Assembly: GCA_021014325.1 (NCBI GenBank)
Contig: CM037461.1
Location: 24,289,376 to 24,353,375 of the forward strand
DNA length: 64,000 nt
Direction of reading: 5' to 3'
Source: Plazaster borealis
Lineage: Eukaryota > Echinodermata > Asteroidea > Forcipulatida > Labidiasteridae
Positions 1 through 12,200 of the stretch are shown here, one piece after another. Both the position numbers and the translations under genes were made by a program. The notes beneath the pieces are model-generated. The model saw nothing but the letters and a program-made list of their open reading frames with translations, was not told where the DNA came from and did not search any database. The stretch's first letter is position 1; each line of letters starts with the position of its first letter.

Positions 1-288
1 TTTCAAAAGGTGGTAGCGTTTGAGAGATATTGTCGAAAATCTGGAGCGGTTTTGTCCACGCAGGAAGAATAATCTGCATTGGAATACACTTCTGAGAAAC
101 GTTTTAAACAGAAATGCTTCTCAGATTCAAATTTGTTTGGATAAAAACTGATATCTTTTTCCGTAAGGTAACTTCAAAGTGAAATGTTTCTCAAAATGCT
201 TTATCAGAAGCTGCTGTACTTCTTACCAAGAAAGTTGTTATTGACATTAGTTTTATGAGTAATTACCAAATGTATACAGACCCTTTAA
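1..288 (-). mobile_element. MITE family 2, cut by the window edge
   Basis: Non-coding TTAA-flanked element. The right end reads TACCAAATGTATACAGACCC followed by TTAA at 285-288, the inverse of the left ends at 18001 and 21622. Internal blocks also match those copies: the TCTGAGAAACG hairpin around 90-130 and the GTTTTGTCCACGCAGGAAG block near 50. The left end lies outside the window. No reading frame is present, so it would depend on a transposase in trans. Assignment rests on internal comparison only. Confidence 0.75.
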
Positions 289-2562
289 ACAAGACATTAT
301 TTATTCGGACACACTTTTACCTTAATGTTTGTTGGTGAAATTGTGTCAATTATAATCAGGAAATGCTTATGATCCTTTAAAAAACATGTGTGAAAAATGC
401 AGGCAGTTTTAACAAACAAAACTAAAACCTTCACGATGTTATTTTCTCAACAAAAAGAAAAAATATCCTTGTATTTTCATGGGTTAAATTAGTCGTGGGT
501 GTAAATAAATATTACTCTACAGGTAGACATACATGCGAGGACATCCTTGCTCTGTCAAAACATTTGGATCCCTTTTTCAAGTCCTCATTTTTAACGAATA
601 GACACCCCCACACACTTTGCACTTCATTTGCCCCACAAATTTTAGAGTCTGGCCGTGCACTAAAATCCTGACTGGATTTAAGCCATGCGCTTGTTTACAA
701 ATCAAGTCCACTAGATAAGTTTTTAAAACAAAATTATATTGTTGACTATGTAGTTTATTTTGATGCATCTGATTGCTGCTGGTTTACAAATCAAGTCACC
801 TAAAAAAGTTTTTAAACACCCTGATATTCCATTGTTGACTGTCAGCCTATTGTATGCACCTAATCTAATTGCATATGATTAGTACTCATTTCCCAGGCAG
901 GCAGTTTGTACATTGTTCCAACACTTTGTGGCACATCATTTTTAATACCAAACCAACTGGTCCTTGATTTTTAATAAAGTCTGTCAGTGACATCTGTCAC
1001 TATCAGTGCATTCACAGAATCCTACATTGTTTAAAATGTCAACTGATGATATGACTGTGGATGTCAGGTTGCGCATTGAAGGTTGAACTCTCTATAAATT
1101 AACTCTTGCACGCACCGAGCGGTCGATAGCGACCGGTTTAAATCCCTTCAGAAAAATAGATGTACAACAAAAAATAAGGATCGCACGGCCACATATTTTT
1201 CAGAATGGGAAAGAGGACTCTTGAGGGTGCTATTGTGACCTGTGGGGGGGGGGGGGTCGCCATTTGAAAAAAACAAGTAAACAATTAGTGTGTCCATATG
1301 ATCAATTTATCACTAAAATAAATGGTGCATGAAAGACTAATGGGTGACAATATTTCCAGTTTGATTATTTTCTTGGAAGCCGTTTCGCCTAGCCACTTTA
1401 TCACGTTGCCTGTTGTGGAGGATTGAGGGCTGTAGGCCCAAATAACAATTGCTTGGTCTTCACCTGTAGGCTAATTATAGACCTTTCTATTGCAACGTCA
1501 CAGCCTGAGTTTTTACCAAACAAGGTTTCAAAACCATGGGAAGCCCTAACGAAGCAAAAACGGATAGCCACAGTTTGTAACAATGTCGCTTAAATATTCA
1601 AAAATAGTGTTGAATTTGTTGAATGGAATGCATTTTTTTTAATTGAAAGTTTGCAGAAATGTTGGTCACAACATCTGTTAACACAATTGAATGTTTTACT
1701 ATGATTCGGCCGTCCATGCCAACCAGCGCAGTTTGTTTTTCAACAATAGAAAGGTCTATATTTGGATCTAGTCAGGTTTGACCTTTGACCCCTCTGGAAC
1801 AAATTACATTAAACTGTACTTTAATCTGTTTTTTGTCAAACAGATTTGTTACTAATTTAAAAGCAAAAACATTTTGTATAGCTATACTTAATAATATTGC
1901 ATTCAAGAGATTGTGTAGTGTTGGTGTTGGTGTCATAAAAATGCACTTTTCAAGAATCTTACTACTTGTAAATCGAATTGAAAAGAGTTCTTGTGAATTA
2001 TTAATTTTGTAATCTCAATTGCTAAAATACAAGAATACCTATAGTATAGTAAATTGACAAAAACCTACTAGTGTATGATAAACACACACATATTTTACGA
2101 GACAACAAACGGAAATAACCAGAACAAACAAATGTCTGCATGCATTGTGAGGGTGATGATTTAGCATGTCAGAGCTACAACACAAACACAAATTTACAAA
2201 ACAAACACAGTTTTATTAACTGCTTTGCACAATACATTTACATAGTTTTTCCTAAATTTATACAGTATTTAAACAAATTATTTCCACCAAATAACAAAAA
2301 TATGTGAAAGAACAAACTTACTTTGTACTTTGTAGTACAAAGGAAAGTTTTTATTTTATTTTATTTATTTTTAATGGAAACTGTAATCTGGATTTCTGTG
2401 GCATGGCATCTCTGGAATTTGAACTTCACAAGATGATTTGACAATTTGTGATCAAAATTTACCCCTAAAATAATCAAACAGCTGTCTCGGTTAAAATCTG
2501 TTCTGGAAACAACTTCCTGAAAACAACTTCCCTTCAAAAATCTGAAAACCCAATTCACAACT
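289..2562. other. intergenic, no gene recognised
   Basis: AT-rich sequence with no convincing exon on either strand; the few short open frames lack splice context or recognisable similarity. It holds a run of about ten G at 1243-1252. A 45-bp block at 1412-1460 is repeated next to the 54-bp satellite (see that finding). Confidence 0.5.
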
Positions 2563-2662
2563 TGAAATAGTGCCCCGCCCCCATGGGTTTTGAACAGGGG
2601 TCTTATTTATAGGTTTAGGGTGAGGAAAGAAACAAGTGCCTTCCAACCCGACTGCCCTAAAT
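2563..2662 (-). repeat. tRNA-derived SINE head, family B
   Basis: On the minus strand this reads like the 5' part of a tRNA, with a box-A-like GTTGG motif followed by a box-B-like GTTCAAAACCC motif. The same head occurs at 27820-27920 and 34930-35030, where it is followed by the tail GGGTTTTCAGTCCCTACCT. Divergent copy. Confidence 0.5.
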
Positions 2663-2759
2663 GTTTGAACCATTATTTCTCAGTCCCAAAGGAAATTTAT
2701 TCACATGGCTGTTAGTCCTACTCCCTAGGCATTACCTAGTGTACTCTGTTAGTGGCTCA

Positions 2760-3022
2760 GCTCAACTCGACCACGGACCTCCTTGGTTCACTTATTTTTT
2801 ATTTTTTATTTTTTCTGTCTCAATGCAAATATGCATGTCTTTAGGGACCATTGCCTACAAGCTCTGCTTTTAAAATGGATCCCTCTGCAGTGTTATATTT
2901 GTTTTCATCTAGTTCTTGATATTTATTCTGTAAAGTTGTATTCTTTGTAATGATTTTTGAGTGATAATGTCTTTTTTGTTTTGATACTGTGGAAAATAAA
3001 TGAACCTTGAACCTTGAACCTA
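2760..3022 (+). repeat. probable LINE 3' tail
   Basis: AT-rich segment ending in AAAATAAATGAACC followed by repeated GAACCTT units. This is the kind of short tandem terminus seen at the 3' end of CR1/L2-like non-LTR retrotransposons. No coding part remains. A similar terminus, AATAAAGG plus repeated AACTA, is at 54880-54910. Confidence 0.35.
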
Positions 3023-3619
3023 CTTAGTTTTTCCGTTCCTACACCATACAAAGCTTCAACATCAAGTACTTTACAGCAGAGTTCATAAATACACAAATCA
3101 TTATTATTATTATTATTTATTCGACCAAGACAAACATATCAAAATTACATGAAAATGAGAAAAATACAAAACAACATTTAAAAGGTAAACAGCAAACATG
3201 TGGAATTAACAAGGAAACAAAATTGACAACAGGATAAAAATAATCTAAAAGTAATAAACTGCAAAAATATATAATAAAATAATGTACTGCTTCTCAAAAG
3301 CATGCAAGTGCAACCTCATGGCTAACTTAGACTAGAAGAAAAAACAAACTGTCTGTATTTTAGCAGACCGGCATGCTGTACACTTGTAACACTGTCGTCA
3401 CTAGGTTTGTAATGTTTTACTAAATAATTAATAACAATCGGCACAACCTTTCAAAAATGACCATACACCAAGATTGACTAACGAAAATCTGCCATGTCTG
3501 CTTGCAGTTTTCAGCACATTTCTATACATGTACATCAACTGCAATAGAATTCACCATAGAGCAAGACACAATCATGACCCTTGGCTTGCTCTGTGAGAAC
3601 TCACTCTAGCAAAACTCAC

Positions 3620-3785
3620 CTTGAAATCCAGTGAGATTTACTCCGAGAGTCTCTGCCTCTGACAAGTAACTCCTCCTCCCCGATTTATCCAGAGCAGAAG
3701 CAACAGTTTGTCGATCTCTCTTTGGACAGCTCCAACATGTACAGTATTTGCTAGCTAACAATCCAGGTGCGGCAATCGGCAAACA
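3620..3785 (-). CDS. candidate internal exon of an unrecognised gene
   Basis: An open stretch of 55 codons plus one base sits between a good acceptor (CCCTCAG at the 3785 side) and a strong donor (CAAG then GTGAGT at the 3620 side). Its product is Cys-rich near the start (motif CTCWSCPK) followed by a polar segment. There is no in-frame ATG, so it would need an upstream exon. Downstream exons were not found on the minus strand. It lies about 570 bases from the kish start in divergent orientation, so the two might share a promoter region. I do not recognise the protein; a chance open frame remains possible. Confidence 0.3.
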
Positions 3786-4354
3786 CTGAGGGTCGAGAGT
3801 GTGGAATGGAACAGCATGCAGTTTTTTTCAGCAGGTTAAAATTAAAAGGAGGAATATGGCGAAAACACCGGTTTGTAAATTAAATTACACCCATGACCCA
3901 GTCATGCCAGTTGCAAGCGACCATTTCACGCAACGCAAATCGACAAATCCAAACCGGTATGCAGATATCTGCAATATTACAGCACTAATCAATAGGATGA
4001 TTAAAAACATGTATTCACAGTGAAGTAAAAATGGTGTAAGGCGGAGCTATCAAAGTGCCAGACATTTACATAAATCAATACACACAGCTTACATGAATTT
4101 GCGATACGATATCGATGAACACGACAGACAGACACGAACCGACCAAGAACCACAGGTAGATAATTGTTGTTTATTTATATCCGGTGAGGGTGAAGTGCGC
4201 CCTCCTGTGACAATACACGGCCAAGTTAATGAGACGTGGATCGGATCCTGGATGGATGTCAGAAATCTGCACAATCGACAAGTTTTTAGGAATGATTTAG
4301 AGTCATTTCGTGGTTGTTTAACTGATAAAGTTGAATTTTGTTACAACAGTGACA
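3786..4354. promoter_or_regulatory. probable kish 5' UTR and promoter region
   Basis: This interval separates the candidate minus-strand exon from the kish start codon. No canonical TATA box stands out. An open frame from 4093 overlaps the kish ATG in another frame; if the transcript starts before 4093 it would act as an overlapping upstream ORF. Confidence 0.3.
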
Positions 4355-5974
4355 ATGGTGAGTCAAGTAATGATTTTTTGTGTGTGGTTATATTGAGTTT
4401 GCGGGCCTGCTGAAATTGACCAAGTACGGTTGTCCAGTTTGCGGACGAACTTAAATGCAATTTACCTGCTAAGTGCTAGCTGTATGTTTAATGTTATGTA
4501 CACAATCCAATCATGATAATCATTTAATGATCAAGAAGCGGTCGATTGAGCTGACCTTAGCTAACGTACATGTATGAACTAGTCGGTTCAGCAAATAAGC
4601 TTTTAAAAAAACTACCCACTTGGAATAGCGCTGTACTCCTTTTTTTTCAAAATTTTGACGTCATCGGATAGGCCTAGCGCGCGCCCCAGCTTGTCAAAGT
4701 ATTTTCCCCGAGGGATCTTCAATTAAGACGGGTGCCTTGCCTCAACCGTGATAACAGGGCGGTTGAGGCAGGGCACCCGTCTAAAATTGGACAGGTGTCC
4801 TGCCTCAACTGCGCTGTTATCACGGAAGAGGCAAGGCACCCGTCTAATCGACGGGTGCCCTACCTCAAACCGCGTAGTCATCACGGTTGAGGCAGAGCAC
4901 CCGTCTAAAATCCAACCGAGAGTTGGATGAAGATCCCTCGTGCAAAATACGACCGTAAGCTTGGGCTGGGGCGCTAGTACGACTGACGATGTCAAAATTT
5001 CAAAAAAAGAGTAGGCCTACAGCGCCCCAGTTACTGTGTCTAGGCATACCGTATTTATTCATGTATAATTACCAAGTCAAGCTTGTTGTATGTACGTGTC
5101 GTAGTTAACTTAAGTTAGTGTAAGTTAAGTGTATTTTTAGTTGATGTCCTTACTAACTAGATAACTCAGTCAGTCTATCTTCTTTTTTCCCCCATACCGT
5201 AGTCTGCCTTGTTCAACTTCCAGAGTCTTCTGAGTGTTGTATTACTCTTGATCTGCACGTGTGCGTACATTAGAGGACTAGCGCCACGTCTACTGGACAA
5301 AAACAAAGAGGGGTGAGTCTACGCCCACAAGTTCCCATCAAGTTTTTGCCTACATAGAGATCGTGGAAAAGTGTTTCCTTAGGCAGTTGCAAACCCTTCT
5401 CCCCCGAGGGTCTCCGACTGGAGGGTTACAAAACAACTCCAGTAATCTTGTGGGATTCTGTTGCAATATCAGCCATCTCCATCAGCCTCTTGTTGAGATT
5501 TTCACGACTTCACGACTTGTAAAACCAAAACAACCATGAAAACAACACTGAAAGGATCTTCAGTAAATTTGTGATTTGAGGCATTGCTTGGTGAAGTACT
5601 GGAGTGTCGATAATATTCAGTTTGATTTTTTGTGTGCAATACCTTAAATGAAAGCTTACAAATTTCTTTGATCTATAAAGAACAGCTTTTTCAAACGTAA
5701 AATCAAAATTTTCAGGTCAAATCGGCCAAAAATTTGACCTAGCCTCTTGAAGTAAAGCTCAAAATTTGGTGTGTGTTACGAAACTACATTTTTTCTTATT
5801 CAATCCTGCTTTTTTATTATAATTTTTTTGGGTACTATAACGGTTCTCCCTCTGTTCTAAATTTACAGCTTCTTAGGAATCTTCTGGAAGTGTGCGAGAA
5901 TTGGAGAGAGGAAAAGCCCCTATATTGCCGTCTGTTGCGTTGCCATGGCATTCAGCATCTTATTCTGGTCATGA
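4355..5974 (+). CDS. TMEM167A: Protein kish (TMEM167 family), complete
   Basis: Three exons: 4355-4357 (only the ATG, followed by GTGAGT), 5203-5312 and 5869-5974. They join in frame to 72 residues, the usual length of kish-A. The product starts [11 protein letters not shown], followed by a hydrophobic segment with [15 protein letters not shown], a basic loop with [16 protein letters not shown], and a second hydrophobic segment ending at TGA. These blocks match vertebrate TMEM167A almost residue for residue, and the single-codon first exon is also typical of the family. Kish proteins are small Golgi-membrane proteins needed in the early secretory pathway. Intron 1 (4358-5202) holds a foldback repeat. 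TMEM167A and TMEM167B are close paralogues; the sequence fits A better. Confidence 0.95.
4620..5034. repeat. foldback element with nested palindromes
   Basis: Long inverted repeat in kish intron 1. The left arm (about 4620-4722) carries TTTTTCAAAATTTTGACGTC, GCGCCCCAGCTT and GAGGGATCTTCA. The right arm (about 4925-5034) carries the complements in reverse order. Between the arms lie four related segments of GACGGGTGCC...TGCCTCAACC type, alternating in orientation, so the centre is itself palindromic. No coding capacity. Confidence 0.7.
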
Positions 5975-6297
5975 CGACCGTTGGTACGTGTACGATCCTT
6001 CAGGACAATTGATGTGTCGTCAACCACGGCTCATATGACATTAACTAGAACCATAATAGCAAGATGTGAACTCTAAATTACCATCTTGGCTGTCGGGTCA
6101 TAGACCAAGTATTGACACCCAAAATAATGTGAAACTCTGGTCGGTGTGTCAGGGTTGCTGGGATGAAAAATGTTGGACTTTATTGACTCTGAAGTCAGAC
6201 ATGTTTGTGCCTGCCTGGTGAAAAAAGTAGCTGTTTTTTTCTTCAGATTTAAAGAAATCCTGCTCTTCGCTCTACTTCTTCAAAAGATACTGTTTCT

Positions 6298-6392
6298 AAG
6301 TGTCATGACCAGGATTCGAACCTACACCCTCATGACTCAGCTATCAGAACTCGAGTCGGATGCACTAAACTGCTCAGCCACGACATGCCAAA
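6298..6392 (-). repeat. tRNA-like SINE head, family Ser/Leu-like
   Basis: On the minus strand it reads TCGTGGCTGAGCAGT (box A) and later GTAGGTTCGAATCC (box B), with a long variable region as in class II tRNAs. The same layout recurs at 17235-17345, 38195-38362, 32693-32900 and 55546-55850. Confidence 0.6.
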
Positions 6393-7261
6393 AATACTTC
6401 AAAATATGACTTTTCCTTTAACTTTAAGTAACACAGGAAACATTGTTAAGATTAAGTGTTGTTTGAAGCTTTGCATGGTGTGGACAAATAAGGGGTAACT
6501 AAAATAAACAGTAAACTTGCGGGTACAACCATGTGTAAAAAATTGTTAAGATTACATACAAGCTTTCAACCCTTCCATTTTTTAATTAATCGTACCCTTA
6601 CACTGATATGATGTAATATTCGCACTGTATACTCGGTACTTTGAGCTCTGCAGGGGAAAAAATATCCACAGTCTACTTGAGTGGGATTCAAGCCCAAGAC
6701 TCCAACATCAGTGCCAGGCCAAAACCAAAAACAAATCATCTTCCAATGGAAGCACCCTTTGCAAAATGAAAATTGCCTTGCCCTCTCAAAGATGAAATTC
6801 CAGACTGGTTACATCAATTAAATCTACAGAAGTTTCGTTTAAAAGAATATACGACAGGTATCTGTAACATAGCATGGCTGGACATCCATTTAGGAGGCAG
6901 GCCAGTTTCTCAATATAGAACTAGAAGTGCTCTTCTGAAAATCTATCGAAACAAAGGCCAAGATCAGGGCCTAATTTCATGCTAAGCAAGTTTCTTTGCT
7001 AAGCAAGAAATAAGTGGGGTACCAGTCACATTAATGGTAACTGTATGGTATTTCGGTCCTAAACCTATTTTTCCTAAGAAAGAGTTTTCTGTGCTTAGCA
7101 AGTTTGTGTGCTTAGATGTTTTATGAATTTGGGCCTAGGGCGCTTGATTGAAGGCAGTACACCCTGTCGTATTCCTCCAATGACAAGGTGCTAATTGTAA
7201 TGACCCACATTGTATATAAAGTGGTATAAACAGGAAAATTCACACTATTTAAAAAATGCTA

Positions 7262-7267
7262 AATAAA
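7262..7267 (+). terminator. candidate polyadenylation signal for kish
   Basis: AATAAA within TAAATAAAAATC, about 1.3 kb after the kish stop codon. Other AT-rich candidates exist, so this is weak. Confidence 0.25.
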
Positions 7268-7424
7268 AATCATTAAACTTGATGTTTGATTTTCTGGAAC
7301 ATTGTTTTGTTTTATAATTTATATTTTGTTCTTCTTTTAAATACACCATTAGTTTTGCTTAGAATTCTTCAAAAATAACTAATTCAGAGTAGTAAGAAGT
7401 ATTTATTACTAGTAAAGTTAATGG

Positions 7425-7520
7425 TACAACTATGTGTAAATCTCTCTTGGGTGGAGTGTTGGCTCTGAAAAGAGATGGTGTGGTCTCAACGTTTCGAACA
7501 GTATACTGGGCTTGTCTTCA
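7425..7520 (-). ncRNA. decayed hammerhead-like repeat
   Basis: The minus strand carries TTGAAGA, then AGTATA flanked by poorly paired arms, then GAAACGTT followed by GAGACC. This is the order of a hammerhead core, but the stem II arms no longer pair. It shares flanking sequence with the copies at 33959 and 39868, including the stretch leading to ACATAGTTGTAC. Confidence 0.4.
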
Positions 7521-9252
7521 AGTGTTTTGGGTCTTTTAACAAACATTTCTAGTCCAGTAAAATTGCTAAGTTAAAGTACCTGTGGTTTAGTGGGTATCAA
7601 ATTCAAACCCCATGTCTCTGTATGTTTAAACTTGTGTATGTATGATGTACTTGTTTATACCACAACTAAACTATAAATAAACTCTTGAGTAAGACAGATT
7701 GTGATTGAGCTTGACATCGTTTCTTAACCTGATCAGAGAAATAGCTGTTGTGTACAGAAATATCTAATAACCAAAATGACATGTTAAAACCCTATTTAAA
7801 ACAGGCCGTCCAAAGTTGTCGACATTTTCAAGGTCATTAAATAGTATGACAAGAGGAGTGGGGGGCGTGGTCAGAGGCGGGTACCTACTGTGGGTACCTA
7901 CTGCATCTCTGGCCACAGCATTCACCACAGTCGCCTTAAGGAAATCTTTGGAGATTAAGATTTTTCGACATATTTTATTGATTTCTAATCAACGAGGGCG
8001 TTTCAGACGAAACAATTTCGCAGTTGATTCTTACTACCATTACCATCCTTTTAACAAGGAAGTTTTCAGATAAAAATTATACAATTTTGTTTGGGGTCAT
8101 TACCAAAGTATGACCCTACCCTACCTTTAGGTGTTTATTTGTAAGCTTACAGCCATCCAAGTCTCCTCATAAGATAATGATTATATAAGTTGAAACCCCC
8201 CAAAATATCCTGTAACTCCCATCATATAAGGGTTGCATAGGTTAGAGACAGAAGCCTGGGGCCGATTTCACAAAGATCTAAGATTGATCGTAACTGCAAA
8301 TCAATCGTAGTTGCTTAGTAAAGTGTGATGTCACAATACAAATCACTATGGTGATACTGAAAATTTGTCTTGCGATGAATTTTATTGCTTTGTGAAATCA
8401 GCTCCAGGTCCATACTTCATGTGAATTGTGAAACCGAAGCAAATTTTCTTCTGTCACAATTGGAAATTAATGGGTACTGCGTGACAATGAATGGTTTGCG
8501 TCAACAAAATTCACTTTGCATTTGCTTTTGTGTGAAGTATGAACCGGGCTTAAGAAAAGAAAGTTTTGTGTGTATTCTCACCCTGTGAAAGGGTGCTTTT
8601 GTTTCCGTTATATGCTATAAAGCAAGGGGAAACCGAGATTTCAAAAAATTGTCAAGTTTGTGCCATCTATAGACCATTATCATGCTGCTGCCATAGTGGT
8701 CATGTTCCTTGTATCCAATAAGAGTAATGAATGCTAATATTCATTGTACAAAACAGGAACCAGACTATTTCTCTTTCCAGCCTCGGTTTGGTTACATTGA
8801 TTTGAATGGGAGAAAAACAAGATGGAAGCACCATGATAAAGGTGTATTGCAGATGCAGCTTCGTCGTTACAAGAACATTCATGGCCGGTTGTTCCACTTT
8901 TGTCCATATTAGTCTGTATCAGCGTTCTCCCTTAACAGTGGTCTGCTGGCCAAATGCCAGTTAAAACACATGAGGACCAGTCAAAATTCACTCCAATGTA
9001 GTCCGGCTGGTTAGCTCAGTGTTGAAAAGAATTCCTATTTCTTGAATTACGGACTAGTGAAAAGCCTGATGGACTAGTAATATCACAAGCTAACTGGTCC
9101 TGCTGGCTAGTCACTAAAAAAGTTAAGGGTAAACCCGGATAATCTTTGGCAATTACAAGAACATTCATGGCAGGTTGTTCCACTTTTGTCCATATAAGTA
9201 CTGTGAATCTTTGGCAATTTGGCAGGCGATAAAAACAGGTGTTGTTACTATC

Positions 9253-12200
9253 TTATCTCTTACTTGCATAACTTGTACTTGTAGAATTTTCATCAACTTC
9301 ATCTTTGAGCCGAACATCTTTTCCTGCTTTTTGTTCCTTGTACCGAAGTGTCTTCAGAATAGGAATTTGAGCAAATTTCTTTGCGTCAAGTTTTGACCAT
9401 AAAATACCAGATGGTTTCTGCCTGTCACAGTCGCATTTAATCGTCTCCGTTGGGGTAAGAATGTAGTCCACAGTAAGGTCATGTGATCCAATCAGGTGAT
9501 CAGGAATGGTGTCCATGACTTGGCAATCGTGGACAGTTGTCACGACGACTGTATTTTGATTGACGGCTCCCATGGTGTACATCATTGCAAACTCCATATC
9601 AGCATACCCTTCACCTTTACCAATCCGATACCCTGGAAAAATAAATAATTTATGGTGTCAGAAGTCAAACGTACAATGTTATTTGTATGCAAAGATGTTA
9701 ATGACCAAACGTTTGGACCCAAGCAGAGTCCTTCTGAAAGGCTAAATGACTTTATTATATTTTTCTATTATTTATTAATTCTGGTTGTGAAGCAAAGGAG
9801 TCTCAGAAAAGTATGACCCTAACTTTAAGCCAATTTGTTTATATTTTTGTTTGATCATCACCCAATTAAAGGTATCGTACACGTTTGGTAATGAATCAAA
9901 ACAAATATTAGCATATAAAAACTTACTTGGTAACAAGCAACGGAGAGCTGTTGATAGTATAAAACATTGTAGGAAACGACTCCCTCTGAAGTAACGTAGT
10001 TTTTGAGAAAGAGGTAATTTCTCACTAAAATAAAAAAAAACTTCTTGCGAGAAGTTTTTATTCCTATCTGAAAGCACACAAATTTGTACAACAAGGGTGT
10101 TTTTTCTTTCACCATTTTCTTGCAACTTGGATGACCAATTGAGCCCAAACTTTCACAGGCTTGTTATTTTATGCATATGTTGGGATACACCAAGTGAGAA
10201 CACTGGTCTTTGACAATTTCCCAACGTGTTCAGTGCCTTTAAGGAGAATTGTTTGAGACGAACCTTTCCTGGTGACTGCAACGGAGCCAATAATGACAAT
10301 ATCTACGATGATTTTACTGTCAAGCCCAACAGGAATGCTGAACTGCTTCACGCCCTTCAAAATAAACCAAAAAAACAACAATTTCAAACAATACTGAAGC
10401 TGATTTTCATACGAGTTTGACATGTTTGAAGTTTGGCCTGACGTTTCGACCCTAGCAGAACCTTTCTCAAAGGCTTCAAGAAAGACTCTGCTAGGGTCGG
10501 AATGTCAGGCCATTCACTATTTTTTTTGCATTTATACCATAGGTCATTTTGGTTGGTAAGCAGTTTGCAACAACTAATTCTATTTTTCCCAGGTTAGGAA
10601 TTTAAAGACAGTATGTCTCTGGACCCATTTCACAAAGCTATTCATCTTGTGAATGTGATGAGATTTCATTGCCATGGTAATTTGTATTGTGACATCACAT
10701 TTGGTCGATCAAATTTGGTCGATCGGTCTAGTTTATCACACTCAAGTTCTAGGCCCCTATTAAGATGTTCAGTTGTGTAATGTTCTATAGTGAATGGGAC
10801 TAAGCTGATTTTATACTAGTGTCTAGTTAATAATACCTGTGATGTAGAGCATTTTCTCAGATCTTCTTTGTTAGGGTTAGAGGGTGGTACGATCCGATTG
10901 AACAAACCTGTACGGAGACGTGGTGTTGGCACGAGTAGTGTTTTATGTGCCTGAATATTGAGGAAACAAATTCAGTAAAGTTAAAACAGACAACAGTGGC
11001 GGCTCATTCATTCAAAAAGCAACCAACATGTAGCTTTAAAAGGGTCTGTATACGTTTGGTAATGACTCTGAAAATTAATGGCAAAACAAAATTACTTGCA
11101 AAAGGTATCGTACACGTTTGGTAACAACTCAAAACAAATATTAGCATAAAAACTTACTTGGTAACAAGCAACGGAGAGCTGTTGATAGTATAAAACATTG
11201 TAGGAAACGACTCCCTCTGAAGTAACATAGTTTTTGAGAAAGAGGTAATTTCTCACTAAAATAATAAAAACTTCTTGCAAGAAGTTTTTATTCCTATCTG
11301 AAAGCACACAAATTTGTACAACAAGGGTGTTTTTTCTTTTATCATTTTCTTGCACCTTCGATGACAAATTGAGCCCAAATTTTCACAGGCTTGTTATTTT
11401 ATGTATATGTTGGGATACACCAAGTGAGAACACTGGTCTTTGACAATTTCCAAACGTGTTCAGTGCCTTTAAGAAGTACAGCAGCTTAACTAGTTCATCA
11501 TTTTAGCTTACTGAGTATTTGACTGGTCCAGACCTAATTTTTGTAATTTTGTCTAGTTATCATAGTTTTAAATTTATTTTGTTTAATCCATTTGCTTGTA
11601 TTCAGCGCCTTGAGGCTGAGCCGATCTGCAACAGTTTGCACTTGATAAATGTCTCTTTATTATTATTATTATAATGCATATTGAGAAACATTTCACTTTG
11701 AAGTAATGTGGTTATGGAAAAAGATTCAACTTTTTATCCCCAATAATTTGAAACTGAGAAGCGTTACAGAGTAATGGATGCCATGTTTTGGGGTTGTACT
11801 TACTTCAAGTGTAAGAAACCTGCCATGTTCTTGGGGCTTGTCAGGATTGACTTTGACCGTCTTTGCCCGCTGGAAAGCATCAAGTTGTTTAAGTCGCTCA
11901 TTGGCTGCAGCTGCTCCCTAGTTAATAAAATAAATAAACAAATAAACAAATGTTTCAATAGATGTTATGTTTCGATAAATTTGCATCAGGGATAAAGAAT
12001 ATTATTTGGTTTTACACATACACCGATGTGTGTAAAGCACTGTATACTTGGTACTTTCCCCGAGTCCTGTGAAAACAAATTCACAGGCACATTTCTCAGG
12101 TGGGATTCGAACCTACGACTTTTGCCATTCTAGAGAGAAAATGACTTTCCACTAGACCACCGAGATTGCCCAATAGCTAGAGGCAGTTTGAATCCTATGT

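Larger units (their letters stand above)
5975..9252. other. kish 3' UTR and intergenic repeats
   Basis: No further gene recognised. The first part is probably the kish 3' UTR, with a candidate AATAAA at 7262. Repeats here are a SINE-like head (6298-6392), a hammerhead-like element (7425-7520) and two short interspersed blocks that begin with GATTTCACAAAG-like sequence (from 8255; similar to one at 10620). An open frame at 6773-6985 (+) has no recognisable product. Confidence 0.45.

Noticed and set aside
4093..4413. A 106-codon plus-strand frame as a separate gene
   Set aside because: It overlaps the kish start codon in another frame, has no similarity and lies in the probable 5' UTR; at most an upstream ORF.
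6773..6985. A 70-codon plus-strand frame as a coding exon
   Set aside because: No recognisable domain, no good flanking splice sites, and its end runs into a dispersed repeat.
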